DNA of 64,000 nucleotides from Ursus arctos. Taxonomy: Eukaryota > Chordata > Mammalia > Carnivora > Ursidae. Under the pieces are notes generated by a model, which worked only from the letters and a program-made list of their open reading frames with translations, had not been told where the DNA came from and searched no databases. Where the stretch lies: contig NW_026623067.1 of the NCBI RefSeq assembly GCF_023065955.2, forward strand, positions 59,094,444-59,158,443, in the 5' to 3' direction. Both the position numbers and the translations under genes were made by a program. Below are positions 13,067 to 25,376 of the stretch, in pieces; position 1 is the stretch's first letter, and every line of letters starts with the position of its first letter.

Positions 13067-14246
13067 ATGTGTGTGTTTGGTGATGTGGTACTCTTCTGGG
13101 GAGATCTGTGGAATAGTAGCCCAGGGGACAGTGTTCTAGATAGCTCTGTGCCCCTCCCCCCGACACACATGTTTAAAACATCTTGCTGGAACCCCATAAA
13201 GGGCTATAAAATCGAGACTACACAGGTGCGTTACCAGCTAAGCTTTCTTAATGAGAAGTCGGGAAGAGTGAATAGCAAGTTTGATGAAATCATTTCTTCA
13301 TAAAGCTGTAAATATTACAGAAGACACATAAGAACATAAACGACTGCAAGATCAAAGACTCTGTGGAACAAATCCACTAGGAGTGAAGGAAAATTTATAG
13401 ACCGAATTCTTTTTCTTAAGCCAGTTCCCTGTGAGTGTCCAGTTTAATGACTGCTTAAATTATATCTTCAATTTTCTGAGCCGTTCCCTTACTTTTCAAG
13501 TTTGTAAACCAACACATCAACAATTCACAATCAATGGGATAGCATTTCTCCAGGGAGCTGTGAAAATATACCTTGCATTTTAAATGTAATAAAAAGCATG
13601 ACTAAACATGCCTCTGTTTTTCATAACATAGAAGTACAACATCTGGTCATAAAAAAAATGCATTATACGGAGTTGTAAGGATGCCAGATACTTATTACAG
13701 AGAACTGTTTTATCCATTTAGCCCAATTTTCCAGATGTTTTATTACTTGGAGACAGGAGAATTGTTGAAACTAGCGATTGAAGCCCATTTATTTCAGGGG
13801 GCTCGTCTGCAAGCCATAGGAAGCATTTCAGGGGCAAGTAATTTATGACAGGCCACAAGGCACTGCTTGAGGGAGGGCTGTCATCTCATCCGGTCACAAG
13901 TAATCCCAACAAAGGGCAAAATACCCTGTTGTAGAAACACCCAGCTTCATTTGCAAAAATTGCCTCTTAGGCAAGCACTTAGTTGTCATTTCGCATGCAA
14001 ATGTTATGCATGTAATTGGAGCAATTTCCATAATAGTAGGTCAAGTTGGCAGTGACAATGAACACGGCCCAGGTTGGCTGTGATCAGAGGCCCGGTTCTC
14101 ATTGTCGACATGCAGCAAAATTCTCACTTGGATCAGTTGGAAGTCTTGTCCTCATAAAGACAACAGGATCAGGCTCAACAGGAGCGGGTGTCACTTCCCC
14201 CATCTTTTCATCAACAAGACTCCACCCCCTAAACACACACACACAG

Positions 14247-14284
<38 letters not shown>

Positions 14285-15718
14285 CCACACACACACACAA
14301 TTAAAGCTTGCAGAGCTCTAGCCTTGGGGCATTAGTCGAGCTGGCCCTGGCAGCCGTAGTCATTGCAGCTAATTAGAAGGTGAAAAAACTGTCATCCATC
14401 CTCTCTACCTGTCAATCAAAGTAGGGATTTGAAAGGGGAGTGGGATCTCTGAAGTTAGCATCCCTGCCTTTGCTTCACACTCAGAGGTAAGAAAAAGCTC
14501 TCAGGGCATCCCAGAGATGTATCCTCAGGCTTACAGGGCCACAGTTGCAAACCAATCCAAATCAGTGTGTCTACAAGCGTCAGGTAATCTATTTGTTGTT
14601 GCTTTTGTTATTCTCCTAAATGCTGGGAGCCTCTGGTATTAGATACAGTGGGGCATATCCTCTCCTGGACAACTTTGCTGCCATGTGTTTTATTACAGTG
14701 AAAGGGAGTCTGAGCCCACATTCGGCCACAGGTGCTAGTGTTTGTTAGCATGCAGGTATAAAAATGACCTCCCTCCAGGCATTCCAACTAGTTCTTTGCT
14801 CGAGAAGTTCACTCCGAGAAGGAACAATATTTTTATATCAGGATTAGCCAAATTTCTAGGTGTGTCAGGAAACAGGCCATGGCAACCCGGCAGAACACAG
14901 TGTCATGTGAACATCTGAGAGTCATGTGCTGCTCCAGAGGTTTGGGGCTGGGCTTCCCGGAATCTCAGACTTACTGGGTGAGGGCATTAGGGCGGGTACA
15001 GTCTTTCTAGTCAGCCACACATTTCGATTTTCTGTTTCACCAATGGGAAGCCATTCCAGTCATTCCTGATGCTCCTCATCCAAACTTCTGTTGTTAAGTT
15101 TCAAAAACAGTAACTAAATTTGTAGTCCTGGAGTGTATCTTCTTGATTAGGGTCTTTTAGGAGCTCACTTATCCTCCCTAAAGTGTGGATTTCTGATAGG
15201 GGTCCTCAAATGCTGTTTCCACATGCATCACACTGTTCATACTGGATAATATTAACTTAATTATCCCCAGTTATATGACATCCACTATCCACGAAGGGCA
15301 GATTGGTAAGGGACAAAGTTTCCCAGAGGACAGAAACACCTGTTCTGTTGTTCCACGAAGGGGTGGAGCCTGGCTCTTTGATATCCAGCCATAAAACGGC
15401 CTCCTTGGAGCACAGGCCAGGTTACCTCATGGGGACAAGGACCAGTTGTTGAGGGGTGGGGGGCGGGGTAGGGGGCGAGTGGTCTCAAGAGCCGCAGCCT
15501 TGTGTCTCTTCTTTTGTTTTTGGTTTGTTTTCTCTGTACACTTCTGCACACTTGGTTCTTTGATTTTGAATTCTGCTTTTCACTTCTCAGTCCTCATTCT
15601 GTTTCTTCTTCATAACTTCTTGTTCATCTTCCTTCTAGATTGGGGGTCACGGAGGAAGGGAGGCAGCAGTTCTTCCAGGTTCAGGCTTCAGCAGCAGAGG
15701 CTGCCACCTTCTTTACCA
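13067..15718. other. Repeat-poor intergenic block, candidate regulatory region
   Basis: Over 2.6 kb the only repeat seen is the CA microsatellite. Motifs include an octamer ATGCAAAT (13995-14002), TAATTA (14370-14375) and CTGTCAATCA (14409-14418), whose reverse complement TGATTGACAG is the PBX-MEIS/PREP composite consensus. Repeat depletion and motif grouping are compatible with a conserved enhancer. This is inference only. Confidence 0.35.
14230..14299. repeat. (CA)n microsatellite
   Basis: An AC dinucleotide tract interrupted twice by 'agcc', probably polymorphic. Confidence 0.97.
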
Positions 15719-15729
15719 GCTAAGAGCAT

Positions 15730-15852
15730 CTTTTTTTAAAAGTTTATGTATTTGTTTAAGTAATCTCTACACACAGTGTGGGGCTCGAACTCACGACCCC
15801 GAGATCAGAAGTCGCATGCTCCACGGACTGAGCCAGCGAGGCGCCCCTGCCG
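15730..15852 (-). mobile_element. Short-subtype carnivore SINE
   Basis: Antisense 'aagtaatctctacac' type copy of about 120 bp, flanked by the perfect duplication gctaagagcat (15719-15729 and 15853-15863). Confidence 0.92.
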
Positions 15853-15924
15853 GCTAAGAGCATTTCAGACAGGCAGCCTGTCTCTCTTCCAGTGAGAAGA
15901 GACAGAGAATGTGCGGTTAGGCCA

Positions 15925-16080
15925 GATGGAGCTCAAATCCTGGCCCTCACACTTCCTAGCAGTGCCTTTCTGAGCCTCACCTTCCAGATCTGTAAAATGA
16001 GCCTAACCCTCCGTACCTTGAAAGGTTGTCATAAGGGTTTGAGAGACTGTGTACAGATTCTGGTGAAGCAGGCTTTTAAA
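15925..16080 (+). repeat. MIR element
   Basis: Sense MIR pattern: 'gctcaaatcctggccctcac', then 'agatctgtaaaatgagcct'. Confidence 0.65.
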
Positions 16081-18282
16081 ATGATGGCTTCTTAAGTCCC
16101 AGGAGCCTGTAGCTGTGAGCACACAAAGACACAAATACATAGAGATACAAATACGCAAGTCATGATCAGGCAGGGCTAACTGAAGTGTGATTCACTTCTA
16201 ATTGTCTTTAATCTTGACTAATTTAATCTATAAAGGATTGTCCCTCCTCTCATTCTGTTTTTAATTGTACACATATTTGAGCACAGAAACTAAGGTTGAA
16301 CATTTGTCCATATGTTCATTGACCAACTGCATTTCCTTATTTGGACATATGTCCTCTGGCAATTTTCCTATGGAATGTGTATTGCTCTGCACTGTGCCAT
16401 TAGTAGCTGCATTTGCCACAATCTCTTTTGAAGTTCAAAGAGTACATTTTATTTTGGATTACTTTTTTGACATGCAAAAGTTAAATAGATTTTTTCTTTA
16501 AACTGCTGATTTTTTTTCCCTCATGAGCATCACCCAAACCTAAGCTAAGAGGAAGATAGTCCTCCCTCTCCAAAGATTTAATAAATATTCACTTTCAATT
16601 TCTTCTAGGTTTTTAAAATTTTACTTCATCAGTACATCTGGAATTAATTTGGGAAGGCTGAAATAATTACCTAAATTGATCTTTCCCCCAAGAAGCTCAT
16701 CAATTGTTCCTATGCCATTTAGTGACAGTCCTTTTTAACTCTAATCTGTGATGCCTTCTCCAGCATGTATTAAATCCTTACGTCTGATATATCAGGGCCA
16801 TCAGTTCTGTGTTACCGACCTGTTTGCCTCTGGCTACAGCAGCACCCCGCTAACTGTGGAATGTTGATAAGTCAGCAGAGTTGGTGGTTGGAGGGTACCA
16901 GGTTGGCTGGCAGAAAAGAGAGGGGAGGACTCGGGGGCAGACAGCGCCATCTGAGCATGCATAGGGCAAAGGGGAAGGTCGAGACCTCACGCCGCCCAGC
17001 TTGTGGACATGCAGCTAATTAGCTCCTTCGACCATCACATTTCCTAGTCCCACCCAGTTCCGATTGCTCCATCATGACATCTCACATGCCATGACGAATT
17101 ATGGAGGCTGAGAGGACGGCAAAGCGGGGACGTGTTTAGGAGGAGTGGGAGACACGCTGCCATCCTCGCTCTGGAGACCGGTTTTAGAAGTCTCATGTTA
17201 GTTTCTTGCGGGTCTTTGTAATTTGTAGCATCTTGGCAGTTGGTCTGCATTAACAGATTAAATGAATAGCCAAATTATATAAATTAATAGAGGAAGGCGA
17301 AGGTGGAGTGTTGGAGGAGAGAGCGAGCATCGAGTGCCACCAGGGGGCACTGTCTAACAGATAAGGGCGTGAGAGCTCTGTTTCTGCAGCTCGTCTTAGC
17401 CCAACACGGAGAGATGCTTGCCCGCTGCCGGAGCAGGTGGGACTCAAACCCTCCTGCCCTTCTGGGAGAGCCCGTTGAACACTCGTAGGCCAAACGGAGC
17501 TCAGTCTCAGTTTTCATGATTGCAGTGACGGAATTCCCACATAATCAGGATTGTTTAAGTCTGTGCCTTAAGAGCAGAGAAACATAGTCGGAGGGCAGAG
17601 CCACGTCCAGGATCAGGAGCTTCCTTAGGAGTTAGGCGGCTTTGCCCACCTGGGTGCCCAGGTTCTGGGCTGTCTGTCCTTCTCAATTAATTGTCTCGCC
17701 TTCTATGAGGGCGCTTAATTCTCTCACTCAGCATCCATCCATTGCCACCTGTTTCTAGTATGTCATCCTGTACGGGTTTTTCCTGTTCTCCCGAAGTAGA
17801 GAATGCCTACGAAACTTCCGTAAGCCAAAACGGCCTGAAGTGAAGAAGTAATCACCACTTACATGGAACAAATTCTGAGCTTTCCTAGACCCCAAAAATA
17901 ACTTCTTTTGGCTTTTCTGATACCATAGGCCACATTTTGCTAATGATGCACAAAGTAAATCCAGATAAAGCACGGGTGCTCACAGACACCGTTCAAAGCT
18001 GTGGCGGCTCGATGATCGGGTGCTGAGTGTAGTTCCCGGGGAAGGCGCTCGGGGGCGCCACTCTTGCTGCTGGCGGTGCGCGGCCTCTATAATGGCTGGC
18101 TGCGAAACAGACGCTGAACGCTATTTTTGCTTTTTGCCTTTTTTTCACAAAAGTGAAAATACTCTTTGAATTTCTTTCAGCTAGTGAAGAAAGGTCCTGA
18201 CGTAGGTCTTTCATAAAAGTGAGGTGTCCTAATGTGAGCTTTCAAAAAGCGGGGACGCCCGTGTTATGGAAGCTGGAAACTA

Positions 18283-18344
18283 TCCTTGCTCCGGGATTCC
18301 GTGTGCTTTTAGTTCCTTGCTCTGGGATTCCATGTGCTTTAGTT
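18283..18344. repeat. Imperfect 31-bp tandem duplication
   Basis: The unit tccttgctccgggattccgt occurs twice (18283 and 18314) with CpG-to-TpG/CpA differences. Confidence 0.9.
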
Positions 18345-18477
18345 TCTGCCTGTTTCATTGTGGTTACCTGAGAGCTGAATTCAGAAGGGAGTGAAGTGGA
18401 GACAGAAGCAGTGCATGAGGTATCCCTTTTACTGGTACAGACTGGAGCTGAACTGGTGTGATTCTAGAATTACAGCT

Positions 18478-18591
18478 GTAGTAAAGGCTTCTCCCTCTGG
18501 CTTTTGGCTTTCTAGTCACAAAGGAACAGTTCCTGTAGTAAAGGCTTCTCCCTCTGGCTTTTGGCTTTCTAGTCACAAAGGAACAGTTCCT
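18478..18591. repeat. Perfect 57-bp tandem duplication
   Basis: Two identical 57-bp units beginning gtagtaaaggcttctccctc lie at 18478-18534 and 18535-18591. Identity over the full unit implies a recent slip or duplication, or an assembly artefact. Confidence 0.98.
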
Positions 18592-18954
18592 CAAGGATTT
18601 TCAGCCAAGAGTCAAGTGACTCAGCTCTCATAAGATTTTGTGACCCACTGTTCCTGCGGTTAATATCCTGTACTCTGATACCCTATAGTTAATTCCTGCC
18701 AAAACTAACTGGAGTGGATTCTGTTCCCCACAAACTAATCCTTAAATGACTAATAAATTGTCTGCCCACAAAGCCTGAGCTAGAAATAGAAATTTCCTGA
18801 ATGCCTCTTTTCCCCTCATTCCCCATGGCGAATCGATCCACAGATATTATCTAAATAAGTTTGTTTTAAAGAAAGAATTATTCTGGCGCTTTTTAAAACG
18901 GGAAGGAAGACTTTATTCAAGACTACCGTGATAGGTGTCAAGACTACCAAGAGA

Positions 18955-19069
18955 GGGGCGCCTGGCTGGTTCAGTCGGTAGAGCATGTAACTCTTGATCT
19001 CGGGGTCATTGAGTTCAAGCCCCACATTGGGCATGGAGCCTACTTAAAATTAAAAAAAAAAAAAAAAAA
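18955..19069 (+). mobile_element. Short-subtype carnivore SINE
   Basis: Sense copy with a long A-tail, flanked by aagactaccaagaga (18940-18954) and aagactaccgagaga (19070-19084). Confidence 0.93.
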
Positions 19070-19084
19070 AAGACTACCGAGAGA

Positions 19085-19879
19085 GATTGGGATCAACTCT
19101 GAATACAAAAAAACCCAGCTGGGCATTTATAGCCAATGAGCAGAGTTGGGGTGGGGGTGCCAGTGGATGGAAAATTATTAAGAGGAAACATCAAGCAGTA
19201 GGGCAGATTCTTGCTAAACTGACCTAAGGGGGTATTGTTGAAGGCACCCTGGGTAATGGCATAGCAAGGCTGGAGGCGACTCTTGGTGAACAGACTTAAC
19301 GAGATTCTTGCTACGACTGGGCTCTGCTAGTTAAGAAGAGGGCTCAAAAAGGCCCCACCAAAGTTGAGTCAAAGAGAATCTCTTTGTCAGGCGATAGATG
19401 CAAACGTGCTCAGCGCAGGTCAAGAGGCTATGCCAGTTCTGTTTCTCTTCCCTGTTTTACTTCTTAGGTCAGGCTGGCAGGGAGGCGAAAGCTCAGGGAT
19501 TGGAAGTAACCAGAGGTCAGAGTGCCTGGAGCAGGGTCGTCAGAGGAGGAAGCGCTGTGATCAGAGAGGTGTGCAGACAGATTCTATGCTACTGTGTGAA
19601 TCCGGGGAAGGAACTTGTATTTTATGCTACAGGCAGTGGGGAAATAAGCCATGGAAATGTTTTGAGTAAGGAAGTGACATGACCTAGTTTACATTTTACA
19701 AAGAAGATTTTGGCAACTATTTCTACTCTGGTTGAGGCAGGAATGAGGCTGATGGTATAAGCAGCCAGCCGGAAGATCTTTCCAGGCCAATGCCTAAAGC
19801 TCTACTTCATTCTTTTGTCATTTCTGGGGTGGAGGAGGGGAAGGAATTCTAGTAACATAAGCAACAAAAGAATGAAAGG
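19085..19879. other. Old interspersed repeat, family unassigned
   Basis: 'gcagtggggaaataagccat' and 'aaggaagtgacatgacctag' are the signature of a widespread old mammalian repeat. A similar wording recurs near 47.66-47.78 kb. Confidence 0.45.
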
Positions 19880-21150
19880 CCTAGGAGCATGGCTAAGAAA
19901 TACAAAAGTCCATGTAAAGTCGTCTGTGAGGCTTTGGTGATAAGCATAAAACAACTTTATAAATTAAGTGAAATTATTTCTAAGTGGGAAGACTCAGTGA
20001 TGTCAGTTCTCTCCCAACTCATCTACAAAATCCATGCCATTCAAGCAATATTTGACAACTTTTCTGAACATTGGCAATCAAGTCTTTAAGTTTATGTGGG
20101 AGGGAATATGATTAAAAATGCCCAGAAATTTTAGAAATAAGAAGAATGTATGTGTATGCCCTTCAGGATATCAAAGCATAACTCAAAATTACAGTGATTT
20201 TAAATAGTATAACATTGATAGCATGGTACTTGGCTGAGGAAAAGATATATAGACCAACAGAACAAAGATCCCCAAACAGAATTACACATCTTTAAGAAAA
20301 TTTAGAATGAGGGGCGCCTGGGTGGCACAGCGGTTGGGCGTCTGCCTTCGGCTCAGGGCGTGATCCTGGCGTTATGGGATCGAGCCCCACATCGGGCTCC
20401 TCCGCTGTGGGCCTGCTTCTTCCTCTCCCACTCCCCCTGCTTGTGTTGCCTCTCTCGCTGGCTGTCTCTCTCTCTGTCGAATGGATAAATAAAATCTTAA
20501 AAAAAAAAAAAAAGAAAATTTAGAATGAAGTATAGGAAGTGTTTGAATCAGTGAAGAAAGAATGGCTTATTTAATAAATGGCACTTTGACAACTGGCAAT
20601 CCATGTGGGTGGAAAAAAAGTTAGAGCTTTACCTCAACTATGCACAAAAGTAAACATCAGCTGGAGTAGAGTATCTAGTTCAAAAAGAAAATTGTAAAAG
20701 CATTAGAAGAAAATAGAATTTTTATCATCTTTGAATTCTAATCAAGACAAGTCCTGAAGCCATAAAAAGAAAATTGACAAATTAGAGCTTAAAAAAAGTT
20801 AAAATCACTTTAAGACAAAATGCCACAGAAAGATAAAAGAAAATGAAAGGACTGGGAGAAAATATTTGCAATATACAGTAGAGATTATTATCCGTATTTA
20901 AAAAACATTCATATGAATCATTAAAGAAAACCCAAAGGGGATGAAAAAGCTCTTACCAGAAGACTACATAAAATGGTCATTTTATTCAACCTCACGAGTA
21001 ATCAAGGAAGCACAAATTAAAACAGATTTTAAAACTGAAAAAGATTAATAATATTGTGATATGAGGTTGTGGGGAAATGGATCCTCTCCTACACCGTTAC
21101 CTATTTTGGAGTGAAATTTGGCACCGTCTATCAAAATGTTATTTGTACAC
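19880..21150 (+). mobile_element. Old L1M ORF2 3' fragment
   Basis: The sense-strand text is typical of a diverged L1 ORF2 end ('gcatggtacttggctgagg', 'gtggggaaatggatcctctc'). It is interrupted by a carnivore SINE at 20311-20511. Confidence 0.7.
20311..20511 (+). mobile_element. Carnivore SINE (long subtype)
   Basis: Complete copy with an A-tail and a duplication of about 16 bp (agaaaatttagaatga on both sides), inserted in an old L1 fragment. Flank identity points to a young insertion. Confidence 0.95.
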
Positions 21151-21575
21151 ATCTTTTAAGTGTTGTTAATTGGTCACACAGCAGTAGATAACAAAAATCA
21201 TTTTGATCCCTGGAAGTGAGGCGCTGCCATTTGAAACCTCAAATGTGTGAGTGCCTTTGGACGCAGGCAGCGGACAGACGCTGGAATGATTTTGAAGATG
21301 GGGTTAGTGCCAGCATGACATGCCTTGAAAACACTGTTAGTAAAAGGATATATACCTGAGGAGGCTCGCTTAAAGGAGAGCAAAGAAAGTCTTGCTGGAA
21401 ACTGGAGGAAATTCGATCCTGGTTACCCTGGCAGAAAGATTAGCAACGCAATGAACTACAGGAAGTGGAAGATGGACCTGCTAATGAATTTGGGGTCGAA
21501 CTAAGGAGCTTTCCAACCAGAATATCCACGGTGCCTCCTAGCTTCATCTTTCTGCTGTACAAAAATGTGAAAGGA

Positions 21576-21765
21576 GGGGCGCCTGAGTAGTGCAGTCGTT
21601 AAGGGTCTGCCTTCTGCTCAGGGCGTGATCCTGGCGTTCTGGGATCGAGCCCCACATCAGGCTCCTCTGCTGGGAGCCTGCTTCTTCCTCTCCCACTCCC
21701 CCTGCTGTGTTCCCTCTCTTGCTGGCTGTCTCTCTGTCACATAAATAAATAAAATCTTTAAAGGA
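21576..21765 (+). mobile_element. Carnivore SINE
   Basis: Sense copy inserted in the MaLR internal region, with approximate flanking repeats aatgtgaaagga / aatgtaaagga. Confidence 0.93.
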
Positions 21766-22484
21766 GCAATGTAAAGGAAAGGAAGGACTGCTAAACACCA
21801 AGCCACCAAGACTTAATTGTTTTTTAAAATTTCCAAATTTTCTAGGCAGCCAATGAAAATGAAGACTTGGCTTCTGGGCAGAGATCAAACCCAGGTGTTG
21901 TCAGGAAAACGTGGTCTAAATACGACACCGAGGTTGTGAGGATAAAATCCCTTAAGACCTCAGAAAGATCTACTGTGGTGTCTCAGCGTATCTGTCATTG
22001 AGACAAAAGGTCACCTGAATATTTTAAGGGGATGCCTGACAGATCCTCTCCATCAGACAATAGAGTTTCCAAGGATGCTGTTCCCAGTAGAAGCCCAAGG
22101 TAGAGAAGGGCTTATTTTGAAGAGATTGGTGGGCATAGCTTTTGTCTAATGGCATGAACCTCAGTGAGATTCACAAGGAATCAACAGTTTTTAACAGAAA
22201 TGTGTCCGCAGAAATGCTGCCAGTTTGAACTAAGCAACAGGGATGGTGCCAGATGAAAAGAGGTCCTTGGACCCCCGAAGTTCTACAAGTAGAGAAATCT
22301 ACTCAGCTGCCAACGCATACTACTTTCCGTGAACAAGGACTCATGACTCAGAAGGCCAGAGAGTAGAGTCAAGAGTCATAGAGAATTATTTCCAGGCTTC
22401 GAATCCTAATCAAGGAACTTCCGAAAGTTGCCTGGCCAGATTTGGGAATTGCTACAGACCTCTTGGTGCTTGTCATTTTCCCTC

Positions 22485-22718
22485 TTTTTTTTTTTTTTCT
22501 TTTTTTAAAGATCAGTGTGTGTTTTTTAAAGATTTTATTTTATTTTATTTGACAGAGATAGAGACAGCCAGCGAGAGAGGGAACACAAGCAGGGGGAGTG
22601 GGAGAGGAAGAAGCAGGCTCATAGCGGAGGAGCCCGATGTGGGGCTCGATCCCAGAACGCCGGGATCACGCCCTGAGCCGAAGGCAGACGCTTAACCGCT
22701 GTGCCACCCAGGCGCCCC
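22485..22718 (-). mobile_element. Carnivore SINE with long T-rich tail
   Basis: Antisense copy whose tail region is extended (two T-runs and 'aaagatcagtgtgtg'). It is flanked by imperfect duplications tcattttccctctttt / tcactttccctctttt. Confidence 0.93.
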
Positions 22719-23518
22719 TCACTTTCCCTCTTTTGAACAGAACTGTCTATACTGGTTATCCTAGGTCTGTCTTGCCATTGTATTTTTACATATACAGTGC
22801 AGATAACTTGTCTCTAGTTCACAGGTCTGTAGATTAAGAGAAACTGTATCTAAAGGTTTTAAGGGTACCTTTAGGAGCCTCATCCATACTTAGAACTAAT
22901 TTAGATCCCAACATTCTGGATTTCAAGCTAATGTTCTAAAAGGATGAGACTTCGGGGGTTCTTGGGAGGTAGGAAATACCTTTTATATATGGTTGGAATA
23001 TAAATAATTTGTGGTCAGAGAGTAGACTCCTCCCTTTAAAAGGTGTAGCCTAATTTCTCTCCCTGTGGATGTGACTATAGTTAGTAACTCACTTCTAAGG
23101 GATTGAATGTGATGGAAAGGTGTCATAGCTTCCTTTTTGCTCTTGCTGTCTCTTGGATCACTTGGGCTGGGGGACGCCAGCAGCCATGCTGTGAATATAC
23201 ACAATAAACCCTGTGGAGACACTCGTGTGGCAAGTAACCGAGACTTTAGCCAACAGCCAGCAAGGAACTCAGGTCTCTTGCCAACAGCCATGTCAGCTAG
23301 CTTAGAATCCCATCCTCCAGCATTAGCTAAGCCTTTAGAAAAATGTCTTCAGATGACTGCAACCTCACGAGAGACCCTGAGCCAGAGTCACGGAGCAAAG
23401 ACTCCTGAATTCCTGGTTCACAGCAACCGTGAGGTATTTATTATCTTATTTACTATTTGTTGTTTTAAGCTCCTCTGTTTTGCAGTATTTGTTACACAGC
23501 AATAGATAACTAATACAC

Positions 23519-25149
23519 AAGGTGAAGTTGTCGTCAAAGATATGGTAATTTCAACGATATGAACTGGAGATTGAATCTTGGATAAATTATGCTGTTAGCC
23601 TTCAAATAACAGTGAAAAGTGGCAGTGAAGTGGACACTGCAAATTAAATTTATATTAACGATAAAAAGAGGGAAGAATAGTGTGGCACTGATGCTTGCTT
23701 TTACAGAAGAACTGTATTTTAAGCACGCCACATGAAGTTTCTTTAAGTCTTTTCTTACAGCTCTTCACCAAAATTTTCAGAATCCTTACTGTAGTAGATA
23801 TGTGGTTCTGGCTTGCCTAGGATCCCTTTCTCCTTCTGGTAACAGAACACCTTGTTAAAAAACAAAATTTAACTAAGTCAATTTTAAGATCTATTTGGCT
23901 TTATTAAGTGATTCATGAATCAGGCAGCATTTAGCTCTGCCGAGCTAAATAAGAGAAACATTTTTAAAAGCAAGAGAGGGCATTTTTAAAAAGGAGCAAA
24001 GAATGTATCAGCAAGGAATACATTGTTTAGGCAAGGTTGCTCTCCTTAGGAGAGTGTATGGGGTCCATCAGTAAATTTCCTAGTACTGACCAGGAAATTC
24101 CATGTTAACTGGTTACAGGTTACATTCCTGGGGGGTTGAAATTATATTTATGTTAGGTATTAAGTCTCCGTTTACTGACTTGGGGCTTTAACCTAAGTGA
24201 TGCCATTTTGGGACTGTAGTTCTCTTTTTGATAACCCATTCTCCTTTGGGGAATATCAGCATCCTCCAGTCCATGTTGGTCTTGTGACTTAACTTGCTTT
24301 GCCTTAAGGGTGGGTGTGAAATCAAGCTTTTCAATTGGGATCCTTTATCAGGACTGATAGGGATGAGTGGGGATCTAAGTTTCCTTGAGGAGTGGTTCTT
24401 GCTACCCAGGAAGAGAGCTATCACGAAGAGCCTGAGAATGAAGCCAATGCAGAGAAAAACTGAGTTGAAAAATAAATGTATACATGGAAAGGAGAGAGGG
24501 AAGGGGAGTGGTAGGGTGGAGGGGGAACATTTGAATTCCGGCCACATAGGATCTAATGACATTGTTTCTGCTTGCTTCTAGATCTGCTATTTAATCTCCA
24601 AATATATAGAGAGGCCTGCCACAATAAATATTTAAGTTGCTCTTAGGGATTCATTGTAAATGGAATTTCCTTCTTTTTTTCTTTCCTTTTTTTTTTTTTT
24701 TTTTTTTTTGAGAATGGGAGTTTCCAGGTTCAGATACTTAGGGCTGAGTCATTGTAGCACATTTCCCAATTTTAAAACCATTTAGCAATCTTATTCTAAC
24801 ATTGCTTTATTAAATTGTCTTTGAACCAGACTTATTTAGTAATTGTCTAACGAGGTGAATAAAATGTTTGACACATTTTTGTTCTATTTTGTAATTGTCA
24901 TGTTTTTAGGTTTTTCGAAAATTATAGTCTGGCAATATTAATCCCTCGTTAAAATATATTGCCTCTTTGTATCATCCGCCTAATTAACTGGGTCCATGGT
25001 ATCCTTCTGAAGTGTCCAGAAGTCCTGCGCCAAGACGCTCTCACGGAAAATCTGCAGAATCTTTAACCTCCCACCTGTTCAAAACACTGCCCCGGGGAGT
25101 TCTGACGGGAGGCTTCAGTTCAGGCTGAGTTGCCGTCAGAGGACAGTCT
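23519..25149. other. Proximal upstream region of HEXB
   Basis: 23.86-24.56 kb has LTR-like wording ('gattcatgaatcaggcagc') and may be an old ERVL-class LTR. The poly-T tract follows at 24664. 24.72-25.12 kb is AT-rich and changes abruptly into the CpG island. No gene is seen. Confidence 0.45.
24664..24710. repeat. Poly-T / pyrimidine tract
   Basis: A 47-bp run of T with few C, about 0.8 kb upstream of the HEXB start. No SINE body is attached on either side. Confidence 0.9.
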
Positions 25150-25376
25150 GGGCTTGGGAGCAAGCCAACCGAACCCCCGCGTCAGGAGCCGACGCCGGCT
25201 GCGCCCCGAGCCGCGTTCCCAGCGTTTCCCGGGGCCTCCCCTCGGGCGGGCGGCGGCGGGACCCGTCGCGGCGCAGGGCTCGGAGCGGCCAGAGCGCGGC
25301 GCCGCGGCCCGGGCGGGACGGGGCGGGCGGCGGGGGCGGTCCCACCGGCCCCGAGGCGGGCTCGGGCGGGGCGTGC

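Larger units (their letters stand above)
16081..18954. other. Intergenic, partly unclassified
   Basis: 16.1-17.7 kb looks unique and AT-rich. 17.75-18.85 kb differs: it has a CpG-containing patch at 18000-18120 and two tandem duplications, and reads like a single unclassified element or LTR. No coding exon is recognised. Confidence 0.45.
21151..23518 (+). mobile_element. ERVL-MaLR (MLT1-type) LTR retrotransposon remnant
   Basis: An LTR-like 3' terminus (23480-23518, 'gttacacagcaatagataac') closes a block whose left end (21168-21192, 'tggtcacacagcagtagata') carries the same terminal motif. This suggests the end of a 5' LTR and a complete 3' LTR (about 23030-23518) around a non-coding internal region. 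The internal start 'tggaagtgaggcgctgcc' resembles the usual MaLR post-LTR sequence. Two younger SINEs interrupt it (21576 and 22485). MaLR elements lack envelope genes, and this copy has no open frame of note. Confidence 0.65.

Noticed and set aside
14099..14335. Frames rich in Thr-His or Cys-Val repeats
   Set aside because: They are translations of the CA microsatellite.
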